A stretch of DNA of 16,508 nucleotides from Betaproteobacteria bacterium (GTDB lineage: Bacteria > Pseudomonadota > Gammaproteobacteria > Burkholderiales > Burkholderiaceae_C), in contig JANXLW010000386.1 of assembly GCA_025354965.1 (NCBI GenBank), positions 1 to 16,508 of the forward strand. Direction: 5' to 3'. Made by a program: the position numbers and the translations under genes. Below the pieces are notes generated by a model that worked only from the letters and a program-made list of their open reading frames with translations, was not told where the DNA came from and did not search any database. Of this stretch, positions 14,420 through 16,508 are shown piece after piece. Positions within the stretch are counted from its first letter, which is position 1. Every line of letters begins with the position of its first letter.

Positions 14420-16255
14420 ATGTCCTACCTCGTGCTCGCTCGCAAGTACCGCCCCCGCAATTTTTCCGAGATGGTGGGGCAGGACCATGTGGTGCAGGCG
14501 CTCTCCAACGCGCTCACGACACAGCGCTTGCACCATGCCTATCTGTTCACCGGTACGCGTGGTGTTGGTAAGACCACAGTGTCGCGAATTCTGGCCAAGT
14601 CGCTCAATTGCCAGGGGCCCGACGGGCAGGGCGGCATCACGGCCAAGCCGTGTGGCGTGTGCCAGGCCTGTACCGACATTGATTCAGGCCGCTTTGTCGA
14701 CTACACCGAGCTTGATGCCGCTTCCAACCGCGGTGTGGACGAGGTGCAGTCGCTGCTGGAACAGGCGGTGTACAAGCCGGTGCAAGGGCGCTTCAAGGTC
14801 TTCATGATCGACGAGGTACACATGCTAACTGGCCACGCCTTCAACGCCATGTTGAAGACGCTGGAAGAGCCACCCGACTATTTGAAATTTGTGCTCGCCA
14901 CCACCGATCCGCAAAAAGTGCCGGTCACCGTGCTGTCGCGCTGCCTGCAGTTCAACCTGCGACCGATGGCGCCCGAGACAATTCGCGAGCACCTGCAAAA
15001 AGTCTTGCAAACCGAGGACGTGCCGGCCGATGTGCAGTCGCTGCGGTTGGTGGCGCGTGCAGCGCGCGGCTCCATGCGCGATGCCTTGAGTCTGGCCGAT
15101 CAGGCGATTGCCTTTGGCGCCGGTCGGCTGGAAGAAGCAACGGTGCGCCAGATGCTGGGCAGCGTCGACCGCTCTTATGTATTTCGCTTGCTGGAAGCCC
15201 TGGCCAATGGCGACGGCAAGACGGTGGTAGAAACATCTGAGGTTTTGCGTCTGAATGGACTGAGTGCCGCTTCCACTCTGGAAGAAATGAGCACGGTGTT
15301 GCAGCGCATGGCGGTAGTGCAGGCGTTGCCGGCGGTCACAGCGCAGGTCGACGAAACAGACCCGGAGGCGTCGGATATGATCCGCCTTGCGGCATTGATG
15401 CCGGTCGACGAGACGCAGCTGCTGTACAGCATTTGCCTGCACGGACGCGCCGAGTTGGGTCTGGCGCCGGACGAATATGCGGCGCTGACGATGGTATTGC
15501 TGCGCTTGCTGGCCTTCAAGCCCGACCCGGTCCGCCAGCCATTGGCGGAAAAAAAAACTCTGAAAAGTCTTCCGGCTGAAGTCCAGCCGGTGGTCGCGGT
15601 ACCGCTGCCGCGACCGGCTCGTGCTGAACTACCGGTGCCAGTGGTCGCACCTGCTTCGGTGGCGACTGCGTCGCCGCCGCCCGGCCAGCAACTGCACGTG
15701 GTTGGCACCCGCGTGACCGCAGGTCAACCATTGGTCAGTGAACAAAATAGAGCTTCGAGTGTCGTCAGTGCTGGTCAAGCGGCTGAAAAAATTGTGGGCA
15801 TTCCAGTGCGGGTGCAGAGCGAATCGCGCACCGAGGCTGTGACCGGCCAGTCAGCTAGCGTGTTGCTTCCCACCGAGGAAGGTGAGTTCTGGCACAACAC
15901 GGTGCGCCGGCTGATCGCTGGCGATGCCATCACTGCCATGGTGCGCGAGCTGGCGCTGCAGTCGCAACTGGTGGCGCGCGACACCGACCAGTGGATCTTG
16001 CGCGTTGAGCGCGAGTCGCTCAACCAGTCGGGCAGCCGTGATCGGCTGGCCACGGCATTGCAGGCGGTGGGCCACGATGTGCGCCTGGCGGTGGAAATTG
16101 GACGGGTTACCGACAGCCCGGCGCGGCGCAACATGGCGCAAATCGCCGAGCGTCAACTGGCGGCCGAAAAAATCATTTTTGAAGATCCGTTTGTGCAGAC
16201 CATGATGCGTGACTTTGGGGCGAAAATCGTACCTGGCAGCATCAAGCCGGGCTGA
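14420..16255 (+). CDS. dnaX: DNA polymerase III subunit tau (and probably gamma)
   Basis: This is the clamp-loader ATPase and replisome organiser; full-length tau is 611 residues. The start MSYLVLARKYRPRNF is canonical. The AAA+ parts are Walker A GTRGVGKT (45-52, K51), the zinc module C64, C78, C81 and C84, Walker B MIDEVH (129-134), sensor 1 LATTDP, the arginine finger SRC (173-175), and sensor 2 RGSMRDALS. A Pro/Ala/Val-rich linker of about 100 residues follows from about residue 377. The C-terminal domain starting near FWHNTVRRLI is the part that binds the polymerase alpha subunit and DnaB in tau. An A9 run at codons 377-380 predicts a shorter gamma. There is no Shine-Dalgarno before the ATG. 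ybaB follows after 65 bases, the usual dnaX-ybaB(-recR) order. Confidence 0.97.
   Translation: MSYLVLARKYRPRNFSEMVGQDHVVQALSNALTTQRLHHAYLFTGTRGVGKTTVSRILAKSLNCQGPDGQGGITAKPCGVCQACTDIDSGRFVDYTELDAASNRGVDEVQSLLEQAVYKPVQGRFKVFMIDEVHMLTGHAFNAMLKTLEEPPDYLKFVLATTDPQKVPVTVLSRCLQFNLRPMAPETIREHLQKVLQTEDVPADVQSLRLVARAARGSMRDALSLADQAIAFGAGRLEEATVRQMLGSVDRSYVFRLLEALANGDGKTVVETSEVLRLNGLSAASTLEEMSTVLQRMAVVQALPAVTAQVDETDPEASDMIRLAALMPVDETQLLYSICLHGRAELGLAPDEYAALTMVLLRLLAFKPDPVRQPLAEKKTLKSLPAEVQPVVAVPLPRPARAELPVPVVAPASVATASPPPGQQLHVVGTRVTAGQPLVSEQNRASSVVSAGQAAEKIVGIPVRVQSESRTEAVTGQSASVLLPTEEGEFWHNTVRRLIAGDAITAMVRELALQSQLVARDTDQWILRVERESLNQSGSRDRLATALQAVGHDVRLAVEIGRVTDSPARRNMAQIAERQLAAEKIIFEDPFVQTMMRDFGAKIVPGSIKPG
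15549..15590 (+). promoter_or_regulatory. dnaX slippage/frameshift signal (A9 run plus hairpin)
   Basis: Nine A residues (15549-15557) are followed, after 14 bases, by a perfect 6-bp hairpin CCGGCT/AGCCGG (15572-15577 with 15585-15590, loop GAAGTCC). In the -1 frame translation adds seven residues (NSEKSSG) and stops at TGA 15577-15579. In the +1 frame it stops at TGA 15561-15563. Either gives a protein of about 380-386 residues that ends after domain III. The heptamer A AAA AAA is in the right phase for -1 translational slippage, and an A9 run is also what drives transcriptional slippage in Thermus dnaX. No Shine-Dalgarno-like stimulator is seen upstream. Confidence 0.65.
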
Positions 16256-16320
16256 TCGCTCGCAATGACGAACTGAAGTGCCAAAGAATTTCCATTTCAA
16301 ACTCAAACCAAGGAATATCC

Positions 16321-16508
16321 ATGTTCAACAAAGGACAACTCGCCGGCCTCATGAAGCAGGCGCAGGCCATGCAGGACAACATGAAAAAGGCCCAGGAGGA
16401 ACTTGGACTTGTTGAAGTCACGGGGGAGTCGGGTGCTGGCCTGGTCAAGGTCACGATGAACTGCAAACACGATGTGAAGCGTGTCACGATCGACCCCAGC
16501 CTGCTGGC
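16321..16508 (+). CDS. ybaB: YbaB/EbfC nucleoid-associated protein, 5' part only
   Basis: The first 62 codons are of a small DNA-binding protein that forms dimers and is coded between dnaX and recR in many bacteria. It begins MFNKGQLAGLMKQAQAMQ, continues with a helix rich in Lys, Gln and Met, and then has GAGLVKVTMNCKHDVKRV, the typical strand region of the family. The ATG at 16321 has AAGGAA five bases upstream. The gene runs off the end of the window. It is 65 bases after dnaX, in the same direction and probably the same operon. Confidence 0.93.
   Translation, partial: MFNKGQLAGLMKQAQAMQDNMKKAQEELGLVEVTGESGAGLVKVTMNCKHDVKRVTIDPSLL

Noticed and set aside
14825..15442. 205-residue open frame on the minus strand inside dnaX, and a second one at 15175-15708
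   Set aside because: Both are antisense to the conserved dnaX domains and have compositions typical of shadows in GC-rich DNA.

Overview
The window looks like a chromosomal segment of a Burkholderiales betaproteobacterium, probably Comamonadaceae close to Rhodoferax or Polaromonas. This is judged from the recalled resemblance of the Rho, L31, thioredoxin and DnaX proteins, the trxA-rho-rpmE order, an SRP RNA gene next to dnaX, and coding GC around 60%. No database was searched. Most of the window is housekeeping. There is no phage, insertion sequence with a transposase, CRISPR array, tRNA or rRNA.

Layout. Positions 1-510 hold the 3' end of a PhoR-type sensor kinase (+). It converges with a membrane glycosyltransferase-like gene on the minus strand (521 to about 2218). 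A clear intrinsic terminator at 2243-2274 follows rpmE (L31 type B), which lies 3' of rho and trxA, all on the minus strand. The gap between rpmE and rho carries a double-hairpin repeat with GTCAT/ATGAC ends, and a half copy of it lies upstream of rho. The rho leader is very C-rich and G-poor and contains a hairpin, as expected for Rho acting on its own transcript.

Divergent from trxA (+ strand) is a double-strand-break repair operon: an AddB-like Fe-S nuclease, an AddA-like UvrD helicase-nuclease, and a BaiN/YhiN-like flavoprotein overlapping it by 4 bases. Between the two add genes lies a 244-bp foldback element with ATTC/GAAT ends and a flanking ACTC direct repeat, which looks like a MITE.

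From about 12.1 to 12.9 kb is a less GC-rich stretch (about 51% by hand count) with an orphan secreted protein and a possible gene remnant. A VOC/glyoxalase-like protein (+) follows, converging with two tiny coupled membrane-protein genes (-).

The right end holds the 4.5S SRP RNA gene (ffs, -), divergent from dnaX (+), and then the start of ybaB/ebfC. dnaX has an A9 run followed by a hairpin at the end of its domain III, with stops immediately in both other frames. This predicts a gamma form as well as tau. The dnaX start has no Shine-Dalgarno and may be leaderless.
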